Shown here in pieces: positions 18,641 to 29,043 of a stretch of 64,000 bases of DNA. Numbering within the stretch: the first letter of the stretch is position 1; the number at the start of each line of letters is the position of its first letter. Below the pieces are notes generated by a model. It ran no database searches. It had not been told where the DNA came from and worked only from the letters and a program-made list of their open reading frames with translations. The DNA is taken from contig NZ_BLZO01000058.1 of assembly GCF_014132355.1 (NCBI RefSeq), forward strand, positions 62,001-126,000, read 5' to 3'. This stretch comes from Okeania sp. KiyG1 (GTDB lineage: Bacteria; Cyanobacteriota; Cyanobacteriia; Cyanobacteriales; Microcoleaceae). The position numbers were made by a program, and so were the translations under genes.

Positions 18641-20120
18641 GAGGTGGAAAGAAATCTCTCAATTTTTGCTGAAGTAATTTCTTGATAGATGGATAAAACC
18701 TTCAGTTAAATTTCTGGTAGTCGGGAATTCGATAGTTGAGCAAATTGAGAAAATCAAATAATCATTTCATCTTCCGTTTTCCCGGTTAAATGTAATCTGT
18801 AAGTCTGATTCTAATTTTTGATGATGAGGTGGAAAGAAATCTCTCAATTTTTGCTGAAGTAATTTCTTGATAGATGGATAAAACCTTCAGTTAAATTTCT
18901 GGTAGTCGGGAATTCGATAGTTGAGCAAATTGAGAAAATCAAATAATCATTTCATCTTCCGTTTTCCCGGTTAAATGTAATCTGTAAGTCTGATTCTAAT
19001 TTTTGATGATGAGGTGGAAAGAAATCTCTCAATTTTTGCTGAAGTAATTTCTTGATAGATGGATAAAACCTTCAGTTAAATTTCTGGTAGTCGGGAATTC
19101 GATAGTTGAGCAAATTGAGAAAATCAAATAATCATTTCATCTTCCGTTTTCCCAGTTAAATGTAATCTGTAAGTCTGATTCTAATTTTTGATGATGAGGT
19201 GGAAAGAAATCTCTCAATTTTTGCTGAAGTAATTTCTTGATAGATGGATAAAACCTTCAGTTAAATTTCTGGTAGTCGGGAATTCGATAGTTGAGCAAAT
19301 TGAGAAAATCAAATAATCATTTCATCTTCCGTTTTCCCGGTTAAATGTAATCTGTAAGTCTGATTCTAATTTTTGATGATGAGGTGGAAAGAAATCTCTC
19401 AATTTTTGCTGAAGTAATTTCTTGATAGGTGGATAAGACTCTACGTTGAATTTTTGGTGGTGGGGAATTTGATAGTTGAGCAAATTGAGAAAATCAAATA
19501 ATCATTTCATCTTCCGTTTTCCCGGTTAAATGTAATCTGTAAGTCTGATTCTAATTTTTGATGATGAGGTGGAAAGAAATCTCTCAATTTTTGCTGAAGT
19601 AATTTCTTGATAGGTGGATAAGACTCTACGTTGAATTTTTGGTGGTGGGGAATTTGATAGTTGAGCAAATTGAGAAAATCAAATAATCATTTCATCTTCC
19701 GTTTTCCCGGTTAAATGTAATCTGTAAGTCTGATTCTAATTTTTGATGATGAGGTGGAAAGAAATCTCTCAATTTTTGCTGAAGTAATTTCTTGATAGGT
19801 GGATAAGACTCTACGTTGAATTTTTGGTGGTGGGGAATTTGATAGTTGAGCAAATTGAGAAAATCAAATAATCATTTCATCTTCCGTTTTCCCGGTTAAA
19901 TGTAATCTGTAAGTCTGATTCTAATTTTTGATGATGAGGTGGAAAGAAATCTCTCAATTTTTGCTGAAGTAATTTCTTGATAGGTGGATAAGACTCTACG
20001 TTGAATTTTTGGTGGTGGGGAATTTGATAGTTGGGGAAATTGAGAAAATAAAAGACTCCTTTCACTATAGTTGTGGAAGAAATTAAGAGCTTTATGGCAC
20101 TGCTTTTCTCGAAATTTTTC
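18641..20120 (-). repeat. 185-bp tandem array of decayed sulfotransferase 3' ends
   Basis: Eight units start (at GAGGTGG) at 18641, 18826, 19011, 19196, 19381, 19566, 19751 and 19936, exactly 185 bp apart. On the minus strand each encodes a relic of the sulfotransferase C-terminus (e.g. MKGVFYFLNFPNYQIP...QKLESDLQI). Since 185 is not a multiple of 3, units do not read through each other. Units 1-4 share one variant (GATAGATGGATAAAACCTTC) and units 5-8 another (GATAGGTGGATAAGACTCTA), so they spread by two rounds of local amplification or conversion. Most units lack an open frame. Confidence 0.95.
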
Positions 20121-21000
20121 TCCTAACTTTTAGTCATCCATCTCCAGTTTCCCAGTTAAATCTCATCTCTAAGTCTGATTCTAATTTAGGAATTTCAGCT
20201 TGATAGAAATCTCTAAATTTTTGAGGCAATAATTTCCTAATAAGTGGATAGGAGCATAAGTTAAATTTTTGGTAGTGGGGAATTTGATGGTTGGGGAAAT
20301 TTAAAAAATCAAAGACTCCTTTCATCTTCCAGTTTCTCAGTTAAATTTCATATCTAAGTCTGATTCTAACTGAGGAATTTCAGCTTGAAAGAAATCTCTA
20401 AATTTTTGAGGTAGTAATTTCTTGATAGATGAATAAAAGTTTCAGTTAAATTTCTGGTAGTTGGAAATTTGATAGTTTGCCAAATTGAGAAAATCAAAGA
20501 CTCCTTTCATCTGGTGTTGTAGGAAAAATTAAGACCTTCAGTTAAATTTCTATAGTTGTGGGAGAAATTAAGAGTTTCAATTTTTGAGGCAGTAATTTCC
20601 TGATAGATGAATAAAAGCTTCAGTTAAATTTCTGATAGTCGGAAATTTGATGGTTTAGCAAATTGAAAAAATCAAATACTCGTTTCATTATAGTTGTGGG
20701 ATCAATCAAGAACTTTACCCCAATATCTTTATCGAAATTTTTCTCCTAACTTTTAGTTATCCATCTCTAAATATGATTCTAATTGAGTAATTTCAGCTAG
20801 AAAAAAATCTCTCAGTTTTTGAGGCAGTAATTTCTTGATAGATGAATAAAAGTTTCAGTTAAATTTCTGGTAGTTGGAAATTTGATAGTTGGGCAAATTG
20901 AGAAAATAAAAGACTCCTTTCACCATAGTTGTGGGAGAAATTAATAACTTCAACCCACTGTTTTTCTCAAAATCTTTCTCCTAACTTTTAATCGTCCACC
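20121..21000 (-). pseudogene. More diverged sulfotransferase C-terminal relics (3-4 units)
   Basis: 20134-20325 still reads as 63 codons of the sulfotransferase tail (VFDFLNFPNHQIPHYQKF). About 20326-20520, 20521-20700 (partial) and 20700-20940 are more degenerate copies, recognisable by the repeated block GTTAAATTTCTGGTAGTTGG and by CAAAGACTCCTTTCAT. Spacing is irregular here, in contrast to the exact 185-bp array beside it. They continue directly into the intact gene at 21001, so the array grew from a sulfotransferase 3' end. Confidence 0.85.
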
Positions 21001-23247
21001 TCAAATTTCCCAATTAAATTTCCTACCTAAATACTCCTCTAATTTTTGATTATGAGGTCGAAAAAAATTAGTCAATTTTTGATGCAGCGATTTACTGATA
21101 GGGGGATAGGAACCTAAATTTAATTTCTGGTAGTCGGGAACTTTATAATTTGGCAGACCGAGAAAATCAAATACTCGTTTCATCATGGTTTTTGGAGTTC
21201 GATAAAGTTCTTCTGTCGGCAAAATTAGAAATTGTTCTTGAGGAAATATTCTCATCCAATTGTGGATAAAATTTATGTATATGCTAGTGCCTAAATAATA
21301 TAATCCATGATGCCAATAATTGGTATCTAAGGGAGAATTTTTATAAATCATTTGCCATTTTTCTAATTCTTGATTTAATGCTGTTTCTAAAGGGCGATTT
21401 TCTGTATTTATCCTTCGCCAATAATAGTAGTGAGAAATAGCTCTATCTACAGGGTTTCTCAACATAATGATTAATTTGATTTTGGGAAAATAATTAAATA
21501 TTCTGTCTGGCGCTTCCGAATTTCTTAAATAACTAGGACTTGCTTCTCCAGTGATTAAATTTTCATGGTTTGGAATAGCAGGAAAATGAGAGAGATACCA
21601 ATTTATTCCTTTATCAAAGTTCATGGACCAAAAATTTATTTCTTTCACAACAGAAGGTAAAACTTGAGGATGTTGGATGAGATAACTAAATAAAGAGGTA
21701 GTTCCTCCTTTTCCCACTCCAATAATTAGAAAGTTAGGACTTTGAATGTCTGTCAAATTCCACTGTTTTTGGCAAAGGGAGGGGTAAGATTTTAAAGTTT
21801 GTTGGTAACAAGCAGTTTGGTAACAAATAATTGCTTCATCTATTTGATTCTGTTTTGTCAGAATTTCTCCGAGATTTATATAGGACAAAAATGAATCTGG
21901 ATTTTGTTGAATAAACTGTCGGTATAAATTGACTACTTCATCTAATTTTCCGCAACGCTCTAAAGTGCGCCATAAATTATAATTTGACCAGGATAATTCA
22001 GGGTTAAGTTCTACAGCGCGCAGATAAACTATAGCAGCTTCATCCCACTTTTGTTGTTGAATAAAAGCATCTCCTAAAAATTGATAAATTTCAGAAATAT
22101 TAGGTTGAATTGAAATAGCTTTTTGATAAGAGGTGATGGCTTCATCTAATCTTTGTTGTTTTACTAGGGTATTTCCTAGGTAATTCCATAGCCAATAGTT
22201 ATGAGGATTTTTTTCAATTTCTTGGCGGTAGATTTTTTCTGCTTTTTCCCATTTATCTTGTTTGAGAAATAATTTCCATAAACATAAATGAGGTCTATCT
22301 ATTTCTGGATTAAGTTCTATTGCTTTTAAGTAACTGATAATTGCTTGGTCTGATTTTCCTGTGGTTTCTAGAACGTCTCCTAATGAATTATAAGACCAAT
22401 AATATTTAGAATTAATTTCTATGGCACGACGGTATGCTGTTATTGCTTCTTCCCAATTTTCTAATTTTAGTAAAGCATCTCCTAATGAGTTATGAGACCA
22501 ATAAGAATTTGGATTAATTTTGATGGCTTGATGATATTTGGTAATGGCTTCTGTTTCTTTTTGTTGTCTGAATAAAACTTCTCCTAAATTATGGTGAGCA
22601 GAGTAAATATTGGGATTGATTTCTATGGCTTTTTGCAAAGTTGTCTCAGCTTGGTCTAATTTACCTAATTTAATTAAGGTTTCTCCTAATTTATTGTGAG
22701 ACCAGTAGGAATTAGGATTAATTTTGATGGCTTTTTGGTAGGCAGTTACTGCTTCATGTAAATTATCTTGTTGAGTCAGTGCTTCTCCTAATTTTTCATA
22801 AGACAAATAAAATTCAGGATTCAATTTAATTGCCTGTCTAAATGCTGTGGCAGCTAAATCCCATTTTGATAGTTGAATAAAGCTCTCTCCCAGTTTCTGA
22901 TATGACCAAGAAAAATCAGGGTTAAGTTCTATAGCACGTTGATATGCTGTGATAGCTTTTTCCCACTGTTGAAGTTGCATTAAAGCTTCTCCTAATTTGT
23001 GATGAAACCAGGGGAAATTAGGATTAAGTTGAATGGCATTTTGGTAAATAGTAATAGCTTGTGAAAAATTTCCTTGTTGCAGGTAAATATCTCCCAATTT
23101 TTTGTGAATTCCCCACTGTTCCGGTTGAAGTTCTAGAATTTTTTCATAACAGGTGATCGCTGATTCTATTTTGCCTTGGGATAAATAAGTTTCTGCCTGT
23201 TTTTGGTTTTGTAATACTATTGTTTGTAAGTCTGTATTTGAAGACAT
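21001..23247 (-). CDS. TPR-sulfotransferase fusion protein 2
   Basis: Encodes 748 aa. About 13-14 TPR units span residues 1-480 (PNSYWSHNKLGETLIKLGKL and similar), followed by a sulfotransferase domain with KGGTTSL near 510, RNPVDRAISHYYY near 597, FPQEQFLILPTEEL and a FDFLGLPNYKVP tail. PAPS-dependent transfer to an unknown acceptor is predicted. The ATG at 23247 gives MSSNTDLQTIVLQNQKQAETYLSQGK, whose TPR-capping start matches the paralogs. Located between the decayed 3'-end array and a repeat-rich spacer. Same strand as all other TPR enzymes in the locus. Confidence 0.92.
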   Translation of the reverse strand: MSSNTDLQTIVLQNQKQAETYLSQGKIESAITCYEKILELQPEQWGIHKKLGDIYLQQGNFSQAITIYQNAIQLNPNFPWFHHKLGEALMQLQQWEKAITAYQRAIELNPDFSWSYQKLGESFIQLSKWDLAATAFRQAIKLNPEFYLSYEKLGEALTQQDNLHEAVTAYQKAIKINPNSYWSHNKLGETLIKLGKLDQAETTLQKAIEINPNIYSAHHNLGEVLFRQQKETEAITKYHQAIKINPNSYWSHNSLGDALLKLENWEEAITAYRRAIEINSKYYWSYNSLGDVLETTGKSDQAIISYLKAIELNPEIDRPHLCLWKLFLKQDKWEKAEKIYRQEIEKNPHNYWLWNYLGNTLVKQQRLDEAITSYQKAISIQPNISEIYQFLGDAFIQQQKWDEAAIVYLRAVELNPELSWSNYNLWRTLERCGKLDEVVNLYRQFIQQNPDSFLSYINLGEILTKQNQIDEAIICYQTACYQQTLKSYPSLCQKQWNLTDIQSPNFLIIGVGKGGTTSLFSYLIQHPQVLPSVVKEINFWSMNFDKGINWYLSHFPAIPNHENLITGEASPSYLRNSEAPDRIFNYFPKIKLIIMLRNPVDRAISHYYYWRRINTENRPLETALNQELEKWQMIYKNSPLDTNYWHHGLYYLGTSIYINFIHNWMRIFPQEQFLILPTEELYRTPKTMMKRVFDFLGLPNYKVPDYQKLNLGSYPPISKSLHQKLTNFFRPHNQKLEEYLGRKFNWEI

Positions 23248-24218
23248 ATTTGATTTATAGATTAGTCAGAAGTTAAAAGTAAAAAGTATTGATTTGTAAT
23301 TGTTTTAGGATTTTGTAACTGGTCATTTCAGTTATCAGTTAGCCTCCTCCGGAGGAACTGCGCCCTTCAGTTATCAGTACCTCTGCAATAAGGAGGCTTG
23401 AAATATAGAATATCCTCTTTTTTTATCTCTTTAAAAGGGGAGGCTTTAGAGCAAATTTTTTCAGTAATAATTAATTAGGATTTGCTGAATAAAGTATGAT
23501 ACCAAGCGTGAAAAAAGAATACTACAAAAAGGTAGACCTTGCTCGAAGATGCTTAAAAATAGCTATTCCAGTTAATTTTAGATAGTTTTTATATTGTTTT
23601 TCCCTTTTTTTCAAGATTTATCCCTTTTTCCTTTTTTTCTCTTCCTTCTTTCTTTCTTCTACCATTTGTAACAAACATTTATCAAATTGGTATGAGTGCT
23701 AGGGGTAGGAGTCAACCCACCCCTAACCCCTCCCAACCCACCCCTAGCCCCGACCGTGGAGGGGAGGGGAAGTCAGGAGAAATGGGGAATTTAGAGGAGG
23801 TATAATACCATTTCTCAAAAACTTTTCTACATTTTGTTGAGTAGGGGAGTGGGTAGGGACGCCCTTATGCAACGTCCGTACAGGGAGAAGTAAAAAGTAA
23901 GGATAATTAACATTAACTGAGCTATTTTTAGCATGCAAAGTGATTCTAACTGTTTTGATTAATTAATCACTGAAGTCTTACCCAAGTATAGCGTTACTTT
24001 TAGGAATTGGTATAAGTAAGAATTATCCCTCAATTTTTCTGTTCTTGATTTGCCCAAAAAGCTAACTTTTTGAACGTTTTAGACCAAAACAAGCGCACTT
24101 TTTTGGAATCTCAGAAGGCTAAAGCATTTATCTGTCAATGCTTTGATAATTAATCAGTAAACCCTAATTATTAATTACTAATTATTAATTATTAATTGTT
24201 GAAAACCTACTAATTTAT
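23248..24218. other. Repeat-rich spacer with two TIR elements
   Basis: Contains TTATCAG repeats (about 23330-23375), an ATACCA-type element at 23497-23695, a G/C-rich interspersed stretch (CCACCCCTAACCCCTCCC) at about 23718-23765, a second ATACCA-type element at about 23803-24015, and ATTAATT runs at about 24172-24200. No gene supported. Confidence 0.65.
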
Positions 24219-26369
24219 TCAATTCCAGTTAAATTTTATGCCAAGATACTCTTCTAATTTTTGGTTATGAGGTTGAAAGAATTCAGAAAGTTGATGACGT
24301 AGACTAGCATTGATTGGAGGATAAGAACCAGGGTAATAATTTTTATATTCTAAGAGTTGATAATTTGGTAAACCTAGAAAATCAAAAACTTGTTTGGTTG
24401 TTGCTTCAGGATTTTCATACATATCCCCACTTTTCAAGATTAAAAGTTGTTCTCTAGGAAATATATTCACCCATTCTTGAATAAAAGATAGATATAAACC
24501 TAAACCTAAATACCTGGTTTTTTTTCCTTGCAAAAAATTAGCATTGCCTTGAGATTGATTAATTATTTTTTGTAATATTTTTGTTTCGACAGCAACTACT
24601 TCTGCAAAACTTCTTTGTTCTTGTCCGAGTCGTTTATCCATATAGTAGTGAGAGACAGCTCGCTCTATAGGATTTCTTAATATAGCGATTAATTTTATTT
24701 TGGGAAAATAACTAAATAGTTTATTTGCTGCTTCTACAGAATACATATAGTTAGGAGTTGCTTCTCCTGTGGCAAAATTTTGTTGTTCTGGAATTGCCGG
24801 AAACTGAGATAAATACCAATCAATTCCCTTATGAAAGTTAGCATCAAAAAAGTGCATCTCTTTTTCGACGGCGGGTAAAATTGAGGGATGTTTAGTCAGA
24901 TAGAAGTAAAGAGATGAAGTACCCCCTTTAATTGTGCCAATAATGATAAAGTTTGGTTTTCCTAATTTAGTAAATTCACCATATTTACTGATAAATGCTG
25001 GATGAGTTTTGGAGATTTTTATAGATAAAACTTTTTGATAATAACTGCTAGCTTCTTTAGCTTTACCTTGTTTGGTCAGAATATTAGCTAAATTCAAATA
25101 ATGCCCATCAAATTCTGGCTTAATCTTCATAGCTTCTTGGTAACAGTTAATCAACTTATCTAATTGCTTTTGGTTTAATTTAACTAGCTGATAACTGTGA
25201 ATAGATCTGAGCTGATTATAAGCAAGGAAAAAATCAGGTTGCAATTCAATAGCTTTAATAAAATAAGCGATCGCTTCCTCTGAATTCCCTTTTTCTAAAA
25301 GAGCGTCTCCTAAATCTTTATTAACCCAAGGTAAATCTGATCTTAAATCTCTAGCTTTTTGATAATAAGTAATGGCTTCATCTATGAATCCTTGTTTGTG
25401 CATTACATAACCTAACTGATAATAATACCAGTAAGCATTGGCATTTATTTCCAGGGCGCTTTTATAAGCGATCGCCACTTCATCCCATTTTTTGATTTTG
25501 AGTAATACTTCCCATAAATTATGATAGTACCAATAATTTTCAGGGTTAATATCTATAGATTTTTGATAGGCAATAATAGCCTCATCCCATCTTTTTAATT
25601 GAGTTAAAGATTTCCCTAAATTTTGATGATAATTTGATACTTGGTGGTTGAGTTTAATCGCATTTTCGTAAGCAATTACAGCTTTCTCCCATTGTTTTAG
25701 TTCTAGTAAAGCATTACCTAAGTTGTTATATAAATCGCTAGAGTTAGGATTATTTTCAATGGCACGTTGATAAAATTTTACAGCTTCATTCCACTGTTTT
25801 AGTTGCATCAAAGCTTCTGCAAGCTTGCGGTCGGACCAGGTAAAATCTGGTTTTAATTCTATGAATTTATAATAAGTATTTACAGCTTCATTCCACTGTT
25901 TTAGTTGCATCAAAACTTCTGCAAGTTTGTGATAAGACCAAGGGAAATCTGGTTTTAACTCTATAACTTTACGGAAAGCATTAGTAGCTTCATCCCACTG
26001 TTTTAACTCCATCAATGCCGTGCCTAATTTTTGGTAAGGCCAGGGAAATTTTGGATTAATTTTTATAGCGTTGCGGTAACTGACTATTGCTAAATTCCAC
26101 TGTTTTTTTTGAGAATATAGATTGGCTAAATTTAAATGAGCTTGACCAAAATTGGGATTAATTACGATGGCTTTTTGATAATATTCTTGAGCTAACTCTT
26201 GGTTGCCCATTGCTTCGACTATTTTGCCTTTTGTATTACAAACTAAGGCTAAATATTCTAGTTTTTTGAGGGCTTCATTACAGATTTTATCGGCCTGATT
26301 TAATTTTCCTTGAGCTAAGTAGGATTCTGCTTTTTGGTTTAAATCTACTACTGATGTTTTTTGATTCAC
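24219..26369 (-). CDS. TPR-sulfotransferase fusion protein 3
   Basis: Encodes about 716 aa from GTG 26369. The frame stays open to 26543, but those 58 extra codons are translated dispersed-repeat DNA (the GAGCGAGGAGGTAGGAG and CTGCCCAACTATG segments recur near 51200 and 51430), so the shorter start, giving NQKTSVVDLNQKAESYLAQG, is preferred. TPR units occupy about residues 1-440. The sulfotransferase domain has KGGTSSL near 481, RNPIERAVSHYY near 568, FPREQLLILKSGDM and FDFLGLPNYQL. PAPS-dependent transferase; acceptor unknown. It differs from the other two in carrying TSS instead of TTS in the PAPS loop. Confidence 0.88.
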   Translation of the reverse strand: MNQKTSVVDLNQKAESYLAQGKLNQADKICNEALKKLEYLALVCNTKGKIVEAMGNQELAQEYYQKAIVINPNFGQAHLNLANLYSQKKQWNLAIVSYRNAIKINPKFPWPYQKLGTALMELKQWDEATNAFRKVIELKPDFPWSYHKLAEVLMQLKQWNEAVNTYYKFIELKPDFTWSDRKLAEALMQLKQWNEAVKFYQRAIENNPNSSDLYNNLGNALLELKQWEKAVIAYENAIKLNHQVSNYHQNLGKSLTQLKRWDEAIIAYQKSIDINPENYWYYHNLWEVLLKIKKWDEVAIAYKSALEINANAYWYYYQLGYVMHKQGFIDEAITYYQKARDLRSDLPWVNKDLGDALLEKGNSEEAIAYFIKAIELQPDFFLAYNQLRSIHSYQLVKLNQKQLDKLINCYQEAMKIKPEFDGHYLNLANILTKQGKAKEASSYYQKVLSIKISKTHPAFISKYGEFTKLGKPNFIIIGTIKGGTSSLYFYLTKHPSILPAVEKEMHFFDANFHKGIDWYLSQFPAIPEQQNFATGEATPNYMYSVEAANKLFSYFPKIKLIAILRNPIERAVSHYYMDKRLGQEQRSFAEVVAVETKILQKIINQSQGNANFLQGKKTRYLGLGLYLSFIQEWVNIFPREQLLILKSGDMYENPEATTKQVFDFLGLPNYQLLEYKNYYPGSYPPINASLRHQLSEFFQPHNQKLEEYLGIKFNWN

Positions 26370-26577
26370 TGTTTTTTGATTGTAATAGCAGTTTGATAAA
26401 TGTTTGCTACGAATCTCTTTTACCGAATAATTAATAATTAGAGTTTGCGTATGGAAAGTCTTTTTACTGGGGTAGGAGACAGGAGAAAAGGCTCGGGAGC
26501 GAGGAGGTAGGAGCAAGAATTTTCCCAAGATTGTTCTGCCCAACTATGCGCCTAAAATATTAACTTTTTGAGGGTTT

Positions 26578-27000
26578 TATACCAATTGGATAAATGTTTG
26601 CTACAAATAATTTTCTAGGTGTTAGGTGTTAGGTGGTAGGTGGTAGATGTTAGGTACTAGGTACTAGGTTTTAGTACTAGGTTTTAGGTTTTAGGTGGAT
26701 TATTAGTTATTTACTAGCCAGTTTATTTGTAACATTCTTTTTTCAATTGGGTCAATCCTCTTATTTTAAAGGAGAGGTAATACCAATTTGATAAGTGTTT
26801 GTTACAAATAGTAGGGACGTTGCATAAGGGCGTCCGTACGAAAGAAGGAAGAAGGAAGAAGGAAGAAGGAAGAAGAAGGAAATATTTTAAAAAGGCAAAA
26901 ACGATATAAATAACTATCTAAAATCCACGATAGTCACTATTTTTAAAAATATCTGATAGAGTGGCACTTTTCATAGCATTCTTTTTCAAATTGGTATAAT
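26578..27000. repeat. Two adjacent ATACCA-type TIR elements
   Basis: Element 26578-26752 runs from TATACCAATTGGATAAATG to TAACATTC...CAATTGG. Element 26778-27000 runs from TAATACCAATTTGATAAGTG to CATTC...CAAATTGGTATAAT. They contain different inner sequence: GGTGTTAGGT repeats in the first, and a TAGGGACGTTGCATAAGGGC segment plus GAAGAAG repeats in the second. So only the ends are conserved. Confidence 0.6.
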
Positions 27001-27037
27001 TCTAAATTCTAAATTCTAAATTCTAAATTCTTGAATT

Positions 27038-28974
27038 CTAATCGATCATTTCTGAAATAGTTTTAAAAGTATAACCCTGAAGGGTCAATTTTTGCAGAAT
27101 AATTTCTGTCGCTTTTACTGTTTTTATACTTTTATCATGCATCAATACAATGGAACCTGGTTTGATATTTTCTATGACATGATTAGCAATTGTTTCTGAA
27201 TCTTTTTCTGCCACATAATCCTCTGGGTTAATATTCCACAAAAACCATTGCTTTTGCATCTCTAATAGCAAATCCATTAGATAGAAATTACTCATACCAA
27301 AAGGGGGTCTAAATTTGATTTTTCCAGTTATACCTAACTGATATAAAAGCTCATCAGTCTTACTAATTTCTATTCTGATTAACTCTGGATATTCCTGAGA
27401 TAAATCTGGATGAGAAAATGAATGATTACCTAATTCATTTCCTTTAGCTAGTATTAACTTTGCTAATTTTTGATGCTTTTGAATCTTGTTGCCAAGAGTA
27501 AAAAATGTAGCCCGAGCTTGGTAAAAATCTAATATATTGAGAATTTGATTAGTATAAGGAGGATTCGGTCCATCATCATAAGTTAAAGCGATCGCTTTTT
27601 CTTTTATATTTATCTGTTTTATCCCGAAATAGTTACATTGTGGTTTGATTTCTAAGGCTTTTTGCAGATATTTTCTTGCTTCAGACCACTTCTTTTGTTG
27701 TAAGCAAATATTTAGTAATTTTTCGTAATCCCAAAAAGATCCTGAAGTAATGTCTAAAGCTTTTTGATAATTGGATATTGCCTCTTCTTGCTGACCTAAT
27801 TGTTGTAAAGCATCTCCTAATTTTTTGTAAAGTTCGGGTGTAGGTTTATGAGTAATAGCTTGCTTATATATTGATACTGCGTCAGACCATTTTTCTAATT
27901 TCGTTAAAGCTTCTCCTAATTTAGGATAAGACCAATTAGATTCAGGGTTAATTTCAATAGCACGATAGTAGTTAACTATGGCTTCATTCCACATTTTTAA
28001 CTCAAAAAAAGTATTTCCTAAATTATGATAAGCAAAATATAAGTCTGGTTCTATTTTAATTGCACGTTCATAAGCTACTATGGCTTCTTCATACCTAGAA
28101 ATTTTCAAGAGGCAGCATCCTAGAGAATATTGATTCCAGTAAAAATTGGGTCGTATTTCTATCGAAATTTGGTAAATTTCTACTGCTGACGACCACTTTT
28201 CGAGCTGCATTAAAGCATTACCTAAATTTTTGTAAGCTAAATAAAAATCTGGTTTAAGTGTGATGAAGTGGCGGTAAGTAACAACTACTTTTTCCCACTG
28301 TTTTAGTTGTATTAAAGCTTCCCCTAATTTATGGTAAGACCAGGGAAATTTTGGATTTAGTTCTATAGCTTTTTGATATGCAATGACAGCTTTATCCCAT
28401 TTTTCTAATTGCAGGAATGCTTCTCCTAATTTATGGTAAGACCAGGTAAATTTTGGATTTAGTTCTATAGCTTTTTGATATGCAATGACAGCTTCATCCC
28501 ATTTTTCTAATTGCAGGAATGCTTCTCCTAATTTATGGTAAGACCAGAGAAATTTTGGATTTAGTTCTGTAGCTTTTTGATATGCAATGACAGCTTCATT
28601 CCATTTTTTTAATTGCAGGAATGCTTCTCCTAATTTATGGTAAATTTCTGACTGATTTTGGTTTAACTGAATTGCTCGCTCGTAACTCTCAATTGCAGCT
28701 TGCCATTGTTGTTGTTGGGTAAATAAATTACCTAAATTAATATGAGCTTCTAGTAAGTTAGAATTTATGGCGATCGCTTGTTGATATTTTTCTTTTGCTA
28801 AGTCTAATTTTTCCATTGTTTCTAGCACTTTTCCCAAGGTATTGTAGGCGGGGGCAAAATATGATTGTATCTCTATTACTTGGTTACATAACTTGTGTGA
28901 TGTTTCTAATTTTCCTCGTTCTAGATATAATTCTGCCTGTTGATATAAATCTAGTGCAATTTTTTTTTATTCAT
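27038..28974 (-). CDS. TPR-polysaccharide deacetylase (NodB) fusion, frameshifted near its start
   Basis: The main frame (27038-28837, 599 aa from a TTG) has about 10 TPRs then a NodB domain: ALTYDDGPNPPYT (catalytic and metal Asp pair) near residue 420, NHSFSHPDL (metal His pair), FRPPFG and VLMHDKS. NodB enzymes remove N- or O-acetyl groups from glycans. The TPR homology extends upstream to about 28958 (ALDLYQQAELYLERGKL), and ATG 28974 starts MNKKK like the paralogs, but A9 (28960-28968) puts it one base out of frame; A10 would restore one continuous protein. Possible explanations: a sequencing error, real damage, or slippage at the A-run. Confidence 0.85.
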
Positions 28975-29043
28975 TTTATTTAATCTTTTAAAGTCGCTAA
29001 TTTTCATTAATATCGGCTTATTCAACTAAATTCCTGGAAATGC

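Noticed and set aside
18641-20120. CRISPR-like regularity of the 185-bp array
   Set aside because: There are no short repeats separated by unique spacers; whole units are repeated and derive from a sulfotransferase gene end.
23744-23938. 64-codon minus-strand frame in the spacer
   Set aside because: Composed of interspersed repeat segments shared with 52.5 and 56.8 kb.
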